The notes below the pieces were generated by a model. That model had not been told where the DNA came from, did not search any database, and saw only the letters and a program-made list of their open reading frames with translations. Positions 44,956 to 57,108 of a stretch of DNA of 64,000 nucleotides are shown in pieces. A program made the translations under genes and the position numbers. The first letter of the stretch is position 1. The number at the start of each line of letters is the position of its first letter. This DNA comes from Bugulina stolonifera (taxonomy: Eukaryota; Bryozoa; Gymnolaemata; Cheilostomatida; Bugulidae): the NCBI GenBank assembly GCA_935421135.1, contig OW285191.1:19236700-19300699 (forward strand), read 5' to 3'.

Positions 44956-45715
44956 TGAATTATTTATGTTTATGCATATACAATGTTGGTGTAGTATACA
45001 GGGGCATGTGCTGCATGCATTTCTCTGTTCCTTTGGGGGAGGGGGTCAGCATCTTGCATTGGTAACGGGCAAACACAATATTTCCAACAGTAAAATGAGG
45101 CAAGGTTTTCTGACTGTTACATGTTGTGTAAATTGTAGACTGTTTTTCTAATGCTGGCTACTCAACTTGGGCAGGTTTTATATTTCTATGTAATGCCTGC
45201 AGTCGGTCTGTTTATTCTAGAACTTGGTCCATGATAAGACTTGCTATGTGTCTGGTATCCAGAGCGCAGGGGTGCATGTATATATGTAATATAGAGTACA
45301 ATAAACACCACAAACAGTTCTTTAGTTCATAATAAACATTGCTAATTGGTGGCAGCACGGCGGATATTGTTCTAAATTCTTTCCTCTGGGTATATAAATA
45401 GATTAGACTAGGATCTTCATGATTCAAAAAAGCACTTGGATGGTGTCCTCCTTGAGAGTACCATACAATGTAGTTAATATACTGAGGAATTACCTCTAGA
45501 ACTCAGCCTTCTAATAGCTAATAATGTAAAAAGTATGCTGACAATGATTGGCTAATTATCAACTATATTTATCTCAATTTTTTTTGTAAAAGTAACACTA
45601 TAGCCATAAAATGTATACACTTATATAAGACTTGTCAAGTTTTTATACAAAAGTATAGATACTAGATAGCCTGTGTTCTGCATTAAAAAAGGATTTCCCG
45701 ATGAGGGTGTCCTAC

Positions 45716-45852
45716 CTCACTAGGTACTGATGCCCAGCAGTAAGAAATATCTTCAGAAGGTATCTGTTTGGACAGTTTAGCAGTGTCATATTGTATACCT
45801 ACTTTACTTGTATCTGCTATATGATTGTAACAACTTCTACAAGTTATCAAAT
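45716..45852 (-). CDS. Probable internal exon of an unidentified gene
   Basis: A 137-nt minus-strand segment between a TTGTAG acceptor and a GTAGGA donor is open in one frame. It reads LITCRSCYNHIADTSKV, then a polar stretch, then SYCWASVPSE. The opposite strand is closed by stops. The CRSC pair and a later Cys could be part of a small metal-binding or disulphide-bonded unit. I considered cereblon-type CULT and UBE3D-type domains but cannot support either. It enters after one codon base and leaves in phase 0, which would match the minus-strand segment starting at 44954. No start exon was found. Confidence 0.4.
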
Positions 45853-46669
45853 CTACAATGTTTACATTATAGATGTACATTATTGTGTAAGTCTGTAGTA
45901 GAACAAAGGTATGTTGATAGAGGAGAAACACTCTATGTAATCGTTATAAAGGGGGTGTGTTTTTCATAACTTCATTGTTTTATACCACTAAGTAGTAATC
46001 CCCTTTTACACAATACACATGGTCGTGGATATTCATGCTTATTACACTGTATATACCTGTTACAGTAATACGTAGCTTCAACAGGTCGCTAGAGTTGAGG
46101 TTACTAACAGAAGCTCACCTCAATACCTGATTTTATGAGGAGGCAAGTGAGACTTGGAACGGAAGTTTAACCCTCTCTCCCTCCAAGTAAGTTGAACAGG
46201 GAAATAATATAGTATGAGTGAGTGATGTGTGGTAACAAATCAGTAAAACCAATAATTTAAAAACTAATTTAAGTTTTTTCTTCTGGTGTACAGTTGAGTA
46301 GATGTGGCAGTATCAAATGTCTGGGCTGGAGAGAGAAAAAAGCAAAAGCTATTAATTAATTGTGGTTATGAATAGCACATCATGTGTAGCCAGCACACCT
46401 AACATAAATTATTTAAATAGTAGAAATAGACACCAAGTTAATGTAATCATACAATTAGATTGGATAAAAGACAAACATTCCGTTTACAAGTGTTTGAAGA
46501 TGATTTATTTTCATGCCTCCAATATGGTTATACGACTTGTTTGAACATCATTTAGTCTTCATAGCTCATTGATAAAAGCTGACAGTCCTACAATGCTATA
46601 CATGTAAGGAATGCAGTACCAGTAGCACCTCATTTATATCAATGCACTTGTTAGACCAGGTAGAGTAGC

Positions 46670-46775
46670 ACAGTACAGGCAGCATAAGCAGTACAGGCAG
46701 CATAAGCAGTACAGGCAGCACAAGCAGTACAGGCAGCACAAGCAGTAGAGGCAGCACAAGCAGTAGAGGATAGAT
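46670..46775. repeat. 18-bp minisatellite
   Basis: Five to six copies of CAGTACAGGCAGCATAAG with CACAAG and TAGAGG variants. Confidence 0.9.
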
Positions 46776-47544
46776 AGACATAACTACACCAGGTATGGCA
46801 ATCTACATGTCTATTATACATGTATGTCTATTAAATACATGTACATAATATACAGCATATGGATTATTAGCTTTATTTGCAGTGTAGTTGTAATTTGTAA
46901 ATTAGTAGATAAATTCATGACAAGTCAGTTGACTAATGTATGATAACCTATTACATAATACGTAATTGCACATGAAGTAGACCTACAATTATTGCATAGC
47001 ATAACTGAGAAATGATCTGTATAGCAAACATCTCCAACCCCAAATCTTTGTATCTAGTGCAAGAACTAGGGCTAGCTTATCCTCTCATCAATAATCTAAT
47101 GGGAATAACCAGTTGAGTTGGTAGCAATGGAACCAAGTCTATTGCTATGATAGGGCTGATATGTTGACAGGCATATTGCAATGTATTTATTTACATTTTA
47201 AATTTTTTAAAAATAATTAATATTCTATGATTATTCATTTATAAGATATAACCTATTTGTACCTATTTGTGGTGTTATTAACCATTATTAAAGTAAGGGT
47301 GTTATAATAATATTACACTAAAACTGTATCATTTCTCATATTTTACCAAAGATGGATCTGTCTGCAGTGATGGATTCTAATATAATGAAGTCAAGTAAAC
47401 CAACTGGAATAATATTGTTTGTGTGATTTTGAACAAATACAGTATACACTCAGTGTGTACCCACTTCAATTTTAGTGGTTATACAGCCAGCAGGCGTGTA
47501 CCCTCATTTTAATAGCTAGTCTTCCCCATACACTCACTGTGGAC

Positions 47545-47620
47545 TTGATAGTCGAGTGGTAGAGTGTTTGACACTCATTGATAGGTTCTTGGGTTCGAAT
47601 CCCTTAGCTTAGCTATACAA
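47545..47620 (+). mobile_element. tRNA-like sequence (SINE head or tRNA pseudogene)
   Basis: An A box (TAGTCGAGTGG) and a perfect B box (GGTTCGAATCC) are spaced as in a tRNA. Only three of five T-stem pairs can form and the acceptor stem does not pair, so this is not a functional tRNA gene. Confidence 0.6.
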
Positions 47621-47749
47621 TACTAATCTGTAAGATTGCATGTACAGCGTACCCACCCACCTCAATTGCTCCACTTTGAACACTGGATACACTGCATCAA
47701 TAATAATACATACAACTATATATAATATGTTAGGTCATATTTTTAACTA

Positions 47750-48480
47750 TTGTGATACTTTTTGGGCAAGGAACCTTTTTTTAGTAGCCAGAGACTTGTT
47801 TCACATCCATGGAAATACCAGTCCCTGACTGGAGTTTGAACCCGAGGCCTCGACTAATAGCCTAGCACAGTGAACAAAACGATAAAAGGACATTTCGAAA
47901 AAGACAGTTCGAAGCAGGACGTTTCACAACTGGACAGTTCGAAAGAGGACAGTTCGAAACTGTGTAGATTACATTTAGAAGAACACAACTTGCAGATAAT
48001 TAATTTTCATCAATTAATTTAATTTATTAAATAAAAAAATAATATTAAAAATAAAAATTAGCTGAAATCTGGTGGTTGGGGTTTGGGGTTAGGCATTTCG
48101 AACTGTTCGGTGTTGAACTGTTCACTTTCTAAACGTCCTGTTTCGAACTGTCTTTTTCGAACAGTCGCACATTCGAACAGAACATGCTACCACTACACCA
48201 ACTCAGCAACCTTAAAAAAGGAAGCTTCACTGGTGAGCAGCAGACATGCTCTGAGTAAACTGCACACAAGGAAGTTACATGTACACATACATGTAGGTGC
48301 TGAAATTTGAGATAACCTTATTGTTCTTCGCCAAAACTGAGGCAGGAGAAGTTGTCTTCTCTATATTTTGTTGGTGTGCCAGCCTTACCTCAAATCCCAA
48401 CCACAGAAAAGGAACTAAGGCTATCAAAATTTCTCCAATACTGCATCTAACAGACACAAGGCACCCTCATATTATGGCAA
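47750..48480 (-). mobile_element. tRNA-derived SINE, interrupted by a second element
   Basis: Read on the minus strand, GGTTGCTGAGTTGGTGTAG (A-box side) and CTCGGGTTCAAACTCC (B-box side) are the two halves of one tRNA-like head, separated by about 300 bp of unrelated sequence (47876-48180). The tRNA head is bounded by AAAAAAGGAAGCTTCA as in the 36.6-kb copy. A further block (48325-48455) matches 61500-61630, sharing GTCTTCTCTAT and AAATTTCTCCA motifs in order, and so is part of the same or a linked repeat family. Confidence 0.6.
47876..48180. mobile_element. MITE-like insertion with TTCGAA-rich inverted ends
   Basis: The left end carries TTTCGAAAAAGACAGTTCGA and the right end carries the complement in inverted orientation (TCGAACTGTCTTTTTCGAA). 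Several further GACAGTTCGAA motifs face inward. The AT-rich centre has no coding capacity. It sits where the anticodon arm of the SINE head should be. The target duplication is unclear (possibly GAAC). Confidence 0.6.
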
Positions 48481-48539
48481 CTTTTCTATATATGTATAAG
48501 GTTTGACCAAACAGTGACTTGCTTGCTTCACAACTACCT

Positions 48540-48730
48540 ACCCCAATACAATACTTTACACTCTACACTCTATAGATACAATACTCTACACTCTATAGAT
48601 ACAATACTCTACACTCTACACTCTATAGATACAATACTCTACACTCTACACTCTATAGATACAATACTCTACACTCTACACTCTATAGATACAATACTCT
48701 ACACTCTATAGATACAATACTTTACACTCT
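48540..48730. repeat. About 25-bp minisatellite (target of hAT insertions)
   Basis: Seven copies of CTCTACACTCTATAGATACA plus ATACT, in slightly varying length. The flanking 8-mers of the adjacent hAT-derived elements are parts of this unit. Confidence 0.9.
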
Positions 48731-48734
48731 ACAC

Positions 48735-49883
48735 CAGGGATGCCCAAATGTGTCCCCAAGGGACACAGTGTCCCTTTGCATAGATTTTGGTGTCCCTTCA
48801 TCACTTCTCAAATTTTACATGCAAAATGGTCTTTTGCGGCTGACCAGTGAAAGGAATTGCACTGCCGAAGTTACACTCAGAAATACATCACAATGTTAAA
48901 AAGTCCGCACATTCGAAAATCTCAAAATATTTCTAGCTGAAACAGAAGCAGATTTAAAACCTACAAAAAATTGATGGCCTGCTTGACATACTCACAGTGC
49001 CAAGAGCTGAAGAGAAAGTAAAGTGGAAAGAGCAGCTACCCCAAGTTATCTAAAATTACTGTCAAACTGATGACACCCTTTGGTAGCACATTTTTGTGTA
49101 AGAGCTTGTTCAGTCACCTGAACTATGTCAACAGCAAAAATCAGACAAGAATGACTGACAAACATACCAGGCAGTTACTAAAAGAGACAGACTTTGAGGA
49201 TGATCCAAGAGGAAGGATAATTCCGTATCACACACTGGCATTGTACTCACAAGTGTATCATGTAGCACGCATAGAATATTCATTATAATTTTCATGTAAT
49301 TTGATCAAGGCCAATTCTGAGTAGCAAATATTTTCGCCGCGTTCCACCACATTTTGCCAGCGTGACGACTTTTTTCCACTGAACAATACATTAGCGATGT
49401 TTCCTCCATGAACCCAATTTCTAGCCTGAGCATGTGTGCCAAGGTTGGCATTTATTTTTATGTATGTTTCCTACGTGCACGTCACATTATAGCAGCGACT
49501 CAAATTGGAATTTTTGTTTATAGATGAAAATGCAGAATGGAGCCAGTAAAAAGTTTGCTGGCCACTCAGAAGTCAGTGTTATCGAAAGCTAAACCTAAAA
49601 TAACATGCTTGATATTTGGCGAAAAGGGCGTTTTGCGCTCAATTTTGTGATGCCCTGGCACTCCACCATCATTTCGCAGTTAATAACGTTGCAGAATCCG
49701 CTAGTCTGTTTCTACCTTTATTCTATTTTGGTAGCCTATACTATGAAATAACTCATTTTGCATTATAACAAAATTGGCCATTTTTAATAATTGCAATAAA
49801 TGCAGCAGCCAAAAATAAGTGTCCCTCGCTCTGATGTACTTTTAGAATTTGTCCCTTTCCACCAAAAAGTTTGGGCATCCCTG
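48735..49883 (+). mobile_element. hAT-derived element copy 2 (1149 bp)
   Basis: The ends are CAGGGATGCCCAAA and TTTGGGCATCCCTG. An open segment (49070-49288) begins MTPFGSTFLCKSLFSHLNYV and continues with a [17 protein letters not shown] motif, preceded in frame by YPKLSKITVKL. This matches the C-terminal dimerisation region of animal hAT transposases (the FGSTYLCE motif region). The catalytic N-terminal parts are missing, so it is an internally deleted, non-autonomous copy. It is identical in length and, by eye, in sequence to copy 3. Confidence 0.9.
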
Positions 49884-49898
49884 CTATAGAGTGTAGAG

Positions 49899-51047
49899 CA
49901 GGGATGCCCAAACTTTTTGGTGGAAAGGGACAAATTCTAAAAGTACATCAGAGCGAGGGACACTTATTTTTGGCTGCTGCATTTATTGCAATTATTAAAA
50001 ATGGCCAATTTTGTTATAATGCAAAATGAGTTATTTCATAGTATAGGCTACCAAAATAGAATAAAGGTAGAAACAGACTAGCGGATTCTGCAACGTTATT
50101 AACTGCGAAATGATGGTGGAGTGCCAGGGCATCACAAAATTGAGCGCAAAACGCCCTTTTCGCCAAATATCAAGCATGTTATTTTAGGTTTAGCTTTCGA
50201 TAACACTGACTTCTGAGTGGCCAGCAAACTTTTTACTGGCTCCATTCTGCATTTTCATCTATAAACAAAAATTCCAATTTGAGTCGCTGCTATAATGTGA
50301 CGTGCACGTAGGAAACATACATAAAAATAAATGCCAACCTTGGCACACATGCTCAGGCTAGAAATTGGGTTCATGGAGGAAACATCGCTAATGTATTGTT
50401 CAGTGGAAAAAAGTCGTCACGCTGGCAAAATGTGGTGGAACGCGGCGAAAATATTTGCTACTCAGAATTGGCCTTGATCAAATTACATGAAAATTATAAT
50501 GAATATTCTATGCGTGCTACATGATACACTTGTGAGTACAATGCCAGTGTGTGATACGGAATTATCCTTCCTCTTGGATCATCCTCAAAGTCTGTCTCTT
50601 TTAGTAACTGCCTGGTATGTTTGTCAGTCATTCTTGTCTGATTTTTGCTGTTGACATAGTTCAGGTGACTGAACAAGCTCTTACACAAAAATGTGCTACC
50701 AAAGGGTGTCATCAGTTTGACAGTAATTTTAGATAACTTGGGGTAGCTGCTCTTTCCACTTTACTTTCTCTTCAGCTCTTGGCACTGTGAGTATGTCAAG
50801 CAGGCCATCAATTTTTTGTAGGTTTTAAATCTGCTTCTGTTTCAGCTAGAAATATTTTGAGATTTTCGAATGTGCGGACTTTTTAACATTGTGATGTATT
50901 TCTGAGTGTAACTTCGGCAGTGCAATTCCTTTCACTGGTCAGCCGCAAAAGACCATTTTGCATGTAAAATTTGAGAAGTGATGAAGGGACACCAAAATCT
51001 ATGCAAAGGGACACTGTGTCCCTTGGGGACACATTTGGGCATCCCTG
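49899..51047 (-). mobile_element. hAT-derived element copy 3, inverted relative to copy 2
   Basis: It is the reverse-complement counterpart of copy 2 (1149 bp), with the same open segment at 50712-50494 on the minus strand. A 15-bp spacer (49884-49898, CTATAGAGTGTAGAG) separates the two, so the pair forms a 2.3-kb near-perfect palindrome. The flanking 8-mers do not match for either copy as placed; they match if the spacer is inverted. Confidence 0.9.
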
Positions 51048-52484
51048 CTCTATAGACTAGGGAGAGCATTCCCTGGTACCTTTACTTACATAGTATAATA
51101 ATATGTACTTATTCACAGCAAAGGAATTCAGGCTGATTGTCTAGTCATTTTCTCTTTAATAAATATTTGTGACACCCTGTTTCACTGTATAGCAGAACTT
51201 CAAATAACTTCTACTGACAGATAGCTTTATAATAGGCCTGTTGTTTAATTGTATATTTCTATTCAACATCAACTAAACTATTGGCAGTTTAAGGGAGGGA
51301 AAATAAACAATAATATATTACAAAGTCATTTGCATTTTTTCACAGTAAATTACCTTCGTATTGTTATTATAGTACTGTCCTCATAAAATGTTGTAATGAT
51401 AAAAATTCAGAATTCAAGTCATGCCTACATTGTTATGCATAATATTATAAATAGAGAATTGAGTGCAGTTCTGTAGTCAGCAATCACCCTCAAGTCTAGA
51501 GGACTGAGAACACCAGAGGCTGCCTTAAGCAACAACTATGTAATAATGTATGTGTGCCTTCAGTAGCTACATGTACATGTAGCTACTACAGGTATAATAA
51601 GTACTACATATTATATAATTATATATATGTATAGTGTATTATGTTATAACAATAAACCCTTGTTACTATGGTTACCAGTCCTTAAACGTATTGTGGAGCT
51701 GATTGTTAATTGATTAGGTAGCTGATGTCAGAATATTCTTTTGATCTGACTGTCACAGGAAGTACGCTGCAGCTACTCCTGATGTCTACTATCTGCTAAG
51801 GCAGTGCCCTCAAGTGCCCTGTCAGCCAGGTCAACGGTTGAATAACCATCTCCAGGGTAGAATCAATATAACACACTTATTACATAATATGTAGTTAACC
51901 CTTTGAAGTAAATAATAGACTGATACTTGGTAGCACATCATAATACAGTCATAGTGCACACAGGCTAACCTGGTAAAAGGGAAGTGGCTAACTGTAGCCC
52001 CCCCCCCCCCCCTCCCCCAGGTATAAAGCTTGTTATAGCCTACGTTATACTCTTTGGCATAATAATTATGCTTCTGGTCAAAAATACAACTGACAGCTGC
52101 ATGTTCTGGTAACGCAGTCCACTCAGCTAGTTCAGCTGACTAGAACATTGAAGGGGCTTCATGAAAATACCCATAGAGAACGATTAATACTATTCTTCTA
52201 AAAGTGTTTTAGACTTACAATGTATTAGCATGGCTTGTGCATATTCAAACTTCAAACTCTATACCAAACATGGTTTCAACAGTTGAAGCTGGTAGTACAT
52301 GTGGTAGCTGTAAAATTTTGAATATATAGGGTGCCTGTTTAGTGAAAAATTGATTATGTTGTATGGTACGCTGTGACATCACAATGTACATAGTGGGGTA
52401 ATGGATATCACTTCCACATAAAAGTGCTGTAGAATAAGAGACAAGACTCAGTTCACTAAAACCGCAACTGTTCCAACCAAAACT

Positions 52485-52660
52485 GTTCCAACCAGAACTG
52501 TCCCAACCACAACTGTCCCAACCACAACTGTCCCAACCACAACTGTCCCAACCACAACTGTCCCAACCACAACTGTCCCAACCACAACTGTCCCAACCAC
52601 AACTGTCCCAACCACAACTGTCCCAACCACAACTGTCCCAACCACAACTGTCCCAACCAG
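52485..52660. repeat. 15-bp minisatellite
   Basis: About twelve copies of AACCACAACTGTCCC, diverging at the left edge (AACCAAAACTGTTCC). Open on the minus strand in two frames as repeats; not coding. Confidence 0.93.
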
Positions 52661-53304
52661 GTCTCCCTCAGCAGGCTGGGAAACTTGGTCAAATCTGAGA
52701 AATTAAATCGTAATTTATTAGCTTTGAGCATCATGGCGAGCATTGTGCAATGAATATATCAATCCATGTAGGCTCACCTATCATAACATGTTTGTGATTA
52801 TCTAAGAATGTAGGAATAATAACAGAATAATAAACAAAATTAATCTATTTGGTATTTAAAATACTGGTGTATGTAGACCTACACCTACATGCACTGAGTA
52901 ACCCCTGACTATACTACTACATCTGTACGTCAACTAATTTAGTTGGTGCTCCATCATTCTCATATAAACATAATATATTATAATAATCATAGAATATTTT
53001 TATGCAGTAGAAAGTTGGTATTCATAACAAGTTGTCAGTATAATATATAAGATACAATCAAGTGATTGACAGGGATAGTAATAATATAAATGACACCCAA
53101 GGTTTCCATCATAACTATTCTCTTGTATTATAAGAAATAAGCACGTGTGGGGGAAGGACCTCTGTGTGTATATAATATCTCATAAATGCCACTACTGGCC
53201 AGTTAGCTTCTTTGTGCCTGAGAGAAGTGTGTGGTTGTAAACTGCTTTGAGAAAAGAGGAATATCATCAGGTTCTCTAGTATATATTTACGTTCTCTCAC
53301 CATT

Positions 53305-53450
53305 ATCCTCTGTCAGCCTCAACAGGTTCTCTTACTACCATCCTCTGTCAGCCTCAGCAGGTTCTCTTACTACCATCCTCTGTCAGCCTCAGCAGGTTCT
53401 CTTACCATTCTCTGTCAGTCTTAGTAGGTTCTCTCACTATCATCTCCTGT
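53305..53450. repeat. About 35-bp short tandem array
   Basis: Four copies of a unit with TCAGCCTCAGCAGGTTCTCT and TACTACCATCCTCTG. Confidence 0.88.
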
Positions 53451-53529
53451 CACCATCAGTGTAAGATGCTGACTAACTTCTACAGAGCTTGGGAAGAGCA
53501 GTCAGTAGACAGGTTAGTGATTGAGAGCT

Positions 53530-54608
53530 ACTTTCTGCTGTATCTTGTATATAGAGATGCTGTATCTTGTATATAGAGATGCTGTATCTTGTATATAGAG
53601 ATGCTGTATCTTGTATATAGAGATGCTGTATCTTGTATATAGAGATGCTGTATCTTGTATATAGAGATGCTGTATCTTGTATATAGAGATGCTGTATCTT
53701 GTGTATAGAGATGCTGTATCTTGTGTATAGAGATGCTGTATCTTGTATATAGAGATGCTGTATCTTGTATATAGAGATGCTGTATCTTGTATATAGAGAT
53801 GCTGTATCTTGTATATAGAGATGCTGTATCTTGTATATAGAGATGCTGTATCTTGTATATAGAGATGCTGTATCTTGTATATAGAGATGATGTATCTTGT
53901 ATATAGAGATGCTGTATCTTGTATATATAGATGCTGTATCTTGTATATAGAGATGCTGTATCTTGTATATAGAGGTGCTGTATCTTGTATATAGAGATGC
54001 TGTATCTTGTATATAGAGATGCTGTATCTTGTATATAGAGATGCTGTATCTTGTATATAGAGATGCTGTATCTTGTATATAGAGATGATGTATCTTGTAT
54101 ATAGAGGTGATGTATCTTGTATATAGAGGTGATGTATCTTGTATATAGAGATGCTGTATCTTGTATATAGAGATGCTGTATCTTGTATATAGAGATGCTG
54201 TATCTTGTATATAGAGATGCTGTATCTTGTATATAGAGATGATGTATCTTGTATATAGAAATGCTGTATCTTGTATATAGAGATGCTGTATCTTGTATAT
54301 AGAGATGCTGTATCTTGTATATAGAGATGCTGTATCTTGTGTATAGAGATGCTGTATCTTGTATATAGAGATGCTGTATCTTGTATATAGAGGTGATGTA
54401 TCTTGTATATAGAGATGCTGTATCTTGTATATAGAGATGCTGTATCTTGTATATAGAGGTGCTGTATCTTGTATATATAGATGCTGTATCTTGTATATAT
54501 AGATGCTGTATCTCGTATATAGAGATGCTGTATCTTGTATATAGAGATGATGTATCTTGTATATAGAGGTGATGTATCTTGTATATAGAGATGCTGTATC
54601 TTGTATAT
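53530..54608. repeat. 22-bp minisatellite of about 49 copies
   Basis: The unit is TGTATCTTGTATATAGAGATGC with single-base variants (GATGAT, GAGGTG, GTGTAT, TATAGATGC). The 22-bp unit is not a multiple of three and lacks stops on the minus strand, so it yields overlapping reading frames of 385 and 417 codons that are artefacts. Confidence 0.96.
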
Positions 54609-54730
54609 ACATACTGTACATACTGTACATACTGTATATACAGTATATACAGTATGTACAGTATGTACAGTATGTACAGTATATATACAGTATATTCTGT
54701 ATATATACAGTATATATAGTATATTCTAGA
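54606..54730. repeat. TACTGTA/TATACAGTA self-complementary cluster
   Basis: Directly after the 22-bp array come repeated CATACTGTA units, then TATACAGTA and TGTACAGTA units. The two halves are complementary and could fold back over about 50 nt per arm. Confidence 0.85.
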
Positions 54731-56804
54731 TATGGTAGTCAAACACAGGAAGCAATAGCCTGTATACTTGACTGGTTTCATGCAATAAAACCATTAATAT
54801 CACAATATACTATGTAAAATGCACAAACACTTGTTTTTGTGGTAAAAATAAATAATTATGTTTAAATTTAATCTGTATTTAAAAATTAAATAGGATTAAA
54901 ATCAATGTAAGCCAGGATGTCTACCATTTTGTTAATGAATAGAGTAGGATGGGTAGGAGTGTTGGCACCCCCATAATACCATCATACCCTTGCACCCAGT
55001 CCCACAGCAGTGAAAGTAGTTCACTATATTATAGTTAACTACCTACAAACAAACCACTCCACCTCTTGTTCATACACCAACACTTGGGTTCAGCTGCTGC
55101 TACACCCCTAACTTCTGTACAACTATACCCCTGTCCTCTGTAGCACTACGCTCCTGTCCTCTGTACAACTACACCCCTGTCCTCTGTACCACTACGCTCC
55201 TGTTTAGCTACACCACATAGTGTAGTAGGTGTGGGAACAGCTATTATTCTCCAATTAATATCAAGATTAAAGTAAGATGTAGTGTGTGTGATGTATGTGT
55301 AAGTAATCCTAGATATAACCAACACATCAGTGAACTTGCTAGCACTTGCTAGCACTCCTCAAGTGGGTTGGTACGGACTATGGTGAGTTTTATTACAGTA
55401 CTATGTTACCCGATGTATATGAAGTCGTGGCTTATGTTGCATATAGGTGCATTTTCAGACATTACCAACTGCAATTATTACAAACTATAATATTATATAA
55501 TGTATATAGTATAAAGTATATAAAGTTTATCTTATTATGCACAGGTATATTATAGAAATGCATGTAATTATTAGCTACAATGCACATAATATCTGCATGT
55601 TATACACAAGGTAGACTGCTAGCCGGTTTCTGAATTGTACAAAAAGGTGGATGTGGCTGAAGCAGATATTGGGTTATTAGTCTTTCGTTGTGTTGGAAAT
55701 TTGAATCTAAGTTTAATCTAGTAGATGGGGAGTGGTGTGTGTTTTGAACAGACATTGACTATGTCTGGGATATCCTCAGTTGATATCTTACTCACATGTA
55801 GGTGGGCTTACTTTTGAATGGACGAGAGGCGTAGAAGTACACACGCAGTATGACATGAAGTAATGACATGACGTATCTCAGCTTAGTCATGTGACCATAC
55901 ATAGCCACATGGTAGACTCTTTACCTCACTGACTGGCAGGAGATTAGGCTAATTGCTGAGGACAAACATTGATAATAATGATAATGAGGTTCATCTGTAT
56001 TATGAAGAGTAGCTATAATTACCTGAATGGTAGCTGAGTGCTAGCTATGGTTGTCAGTCAACACTGTGCATTAGTGCTGAACCAGTCAGCACATTCTACT
56101 CTATGGCTGAACCAGTTCAGTTAAATCACCATAATAAACATTTTTGTTCTCTCTGTTATTGCACTTCTTTCATTTTTGTTCTCTGTCCAGATTAATTGTG
56201 AGGAGAAGGAAATTAATGATACCATTGATGCTGCTGCCTCAGCTTCAGTAAATAATTCTGTAAGATCTTGTCTTCCAGTCTTTACCAAGCAAATTAACAA
56301 ATTTTATTATGAATGGGTCACAAATCTACACCCTTGACAACCATAGCTTACTGTGTGGTATAACTATATGTAAACCTCTAGACACATCTAGCTACTAGTA
56401 TTTATAGAGGGTGCACTGGTGGAGGGTCCTATTAGCTGCAGCCAGTCTAGGGTACAACACCAGGGGCATACAGGGACATACAATTATTAAAGAATTATAA
56501 TTCTCAAAAAAGTAAAAAATTGCTCTAACATAGAAGATTAACTATTTGAAGATATTTAAACATTCTCATCATCTCTGAATGGTGGAAATTGGTTACATTA
56601 TTGTCAACTGTACAGACTTAGTTGGTAGTTATGATACAAGAGGAGATAGAGACAGGAAGGAAGAGAGGGAGGGAGGGTAGACATATGTTCTCATAGGATG
56701 TTAATATATTTAATTAGCCTGATTAGCACATTCCCCTTCAAGTGTATGAGAATGTGGTCTATATTTAGATTGTAGTGGCTCCCCTATCATCTGTTTGCCT
56801 CTAG

Positions 56805-57048
56805 TCATTCTACTACCCTCGCTTGCTGCGTCAGCTTGTAAAGGTGCAGTAGCCAGCAGTACTTCCTCCCTCAATACTAATCACTTTATACTCTCTGTCC
56901 ACTCTATTAGTTCCAGTCTGGGAGTTTGCATCTTACCAGACGACTTCTTATCTACCAGCCAGCAATCATTTCCGACTAGACTGGGCTCATTACCTCGGAA
57001 TATTTATTCACTGGTCGCATGTGTTCAAGTCACCTGGTCTACTGAGAG
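56805..57048 (+). CDS. Candidate upstream exon of the AMOP gene
   Basis: After a CCTCTAG acceptor the frame is open for 81 codons, beginning ILLPSLAASACKGAVASSTS and ending VQVTWSTER. A weak GTTCTA donor leaves two bases, which fit the single base at the start of the next exon (57109). No initiator Met is present, so a further upstream exon would be needed. If the downstream hydrophobic segment is a type II anchor, this region would be cytosolic, which sits oddly with its composition. Confidence 0.35.
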
Positions 57049-57108
57049 GTTCTACTAGAGATTTTCAACTCCGAATCAATTCATTTGATAAAGTGCCTCT
57101 TGTTACAG

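Larger units (their letters stand above)
46000..56800. other. Repeat-rich intergenic region
   Basis: No recognised gene. Listed separately are the minisatellites, the SINE with its nested insertion, the hAT-derived inverted pair and the large 22-bp array. Stretches between them (46.8-47.5, 51.1-52.4, 52.75-53.3 and 54.8-56.1 kb) are ordinary AT-rich sequence. One exon-like block with a good acceptor (GTTCTCTGTCCAG ending at about 56190) opens INCEEKEINDTIDAAASAS. It might be an upstream exon of the AMOP gene, but its phase does not fit the next candidate exon. Confidence 0.5.

Noticed and set aside
47545..47620. Functional tRNA gene
   Set aside because: The A and B boxes are present, but the T stem and acceptor stem do not pair.
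49070..49288. Independent host gene of 72 codons
   Set aside because: It lies inside hAT-derived element copy 2, is repeated in copy 3, and resembles the C-terminus of hAT transposase.
53473..54781. Two overlapping minus-strand ORFs of 385 and 417 codons
   Set aside because: They are translations of the 22-bp array in two frames. The 22-residue period is 3 x 22 nt and there is no conserved domain.
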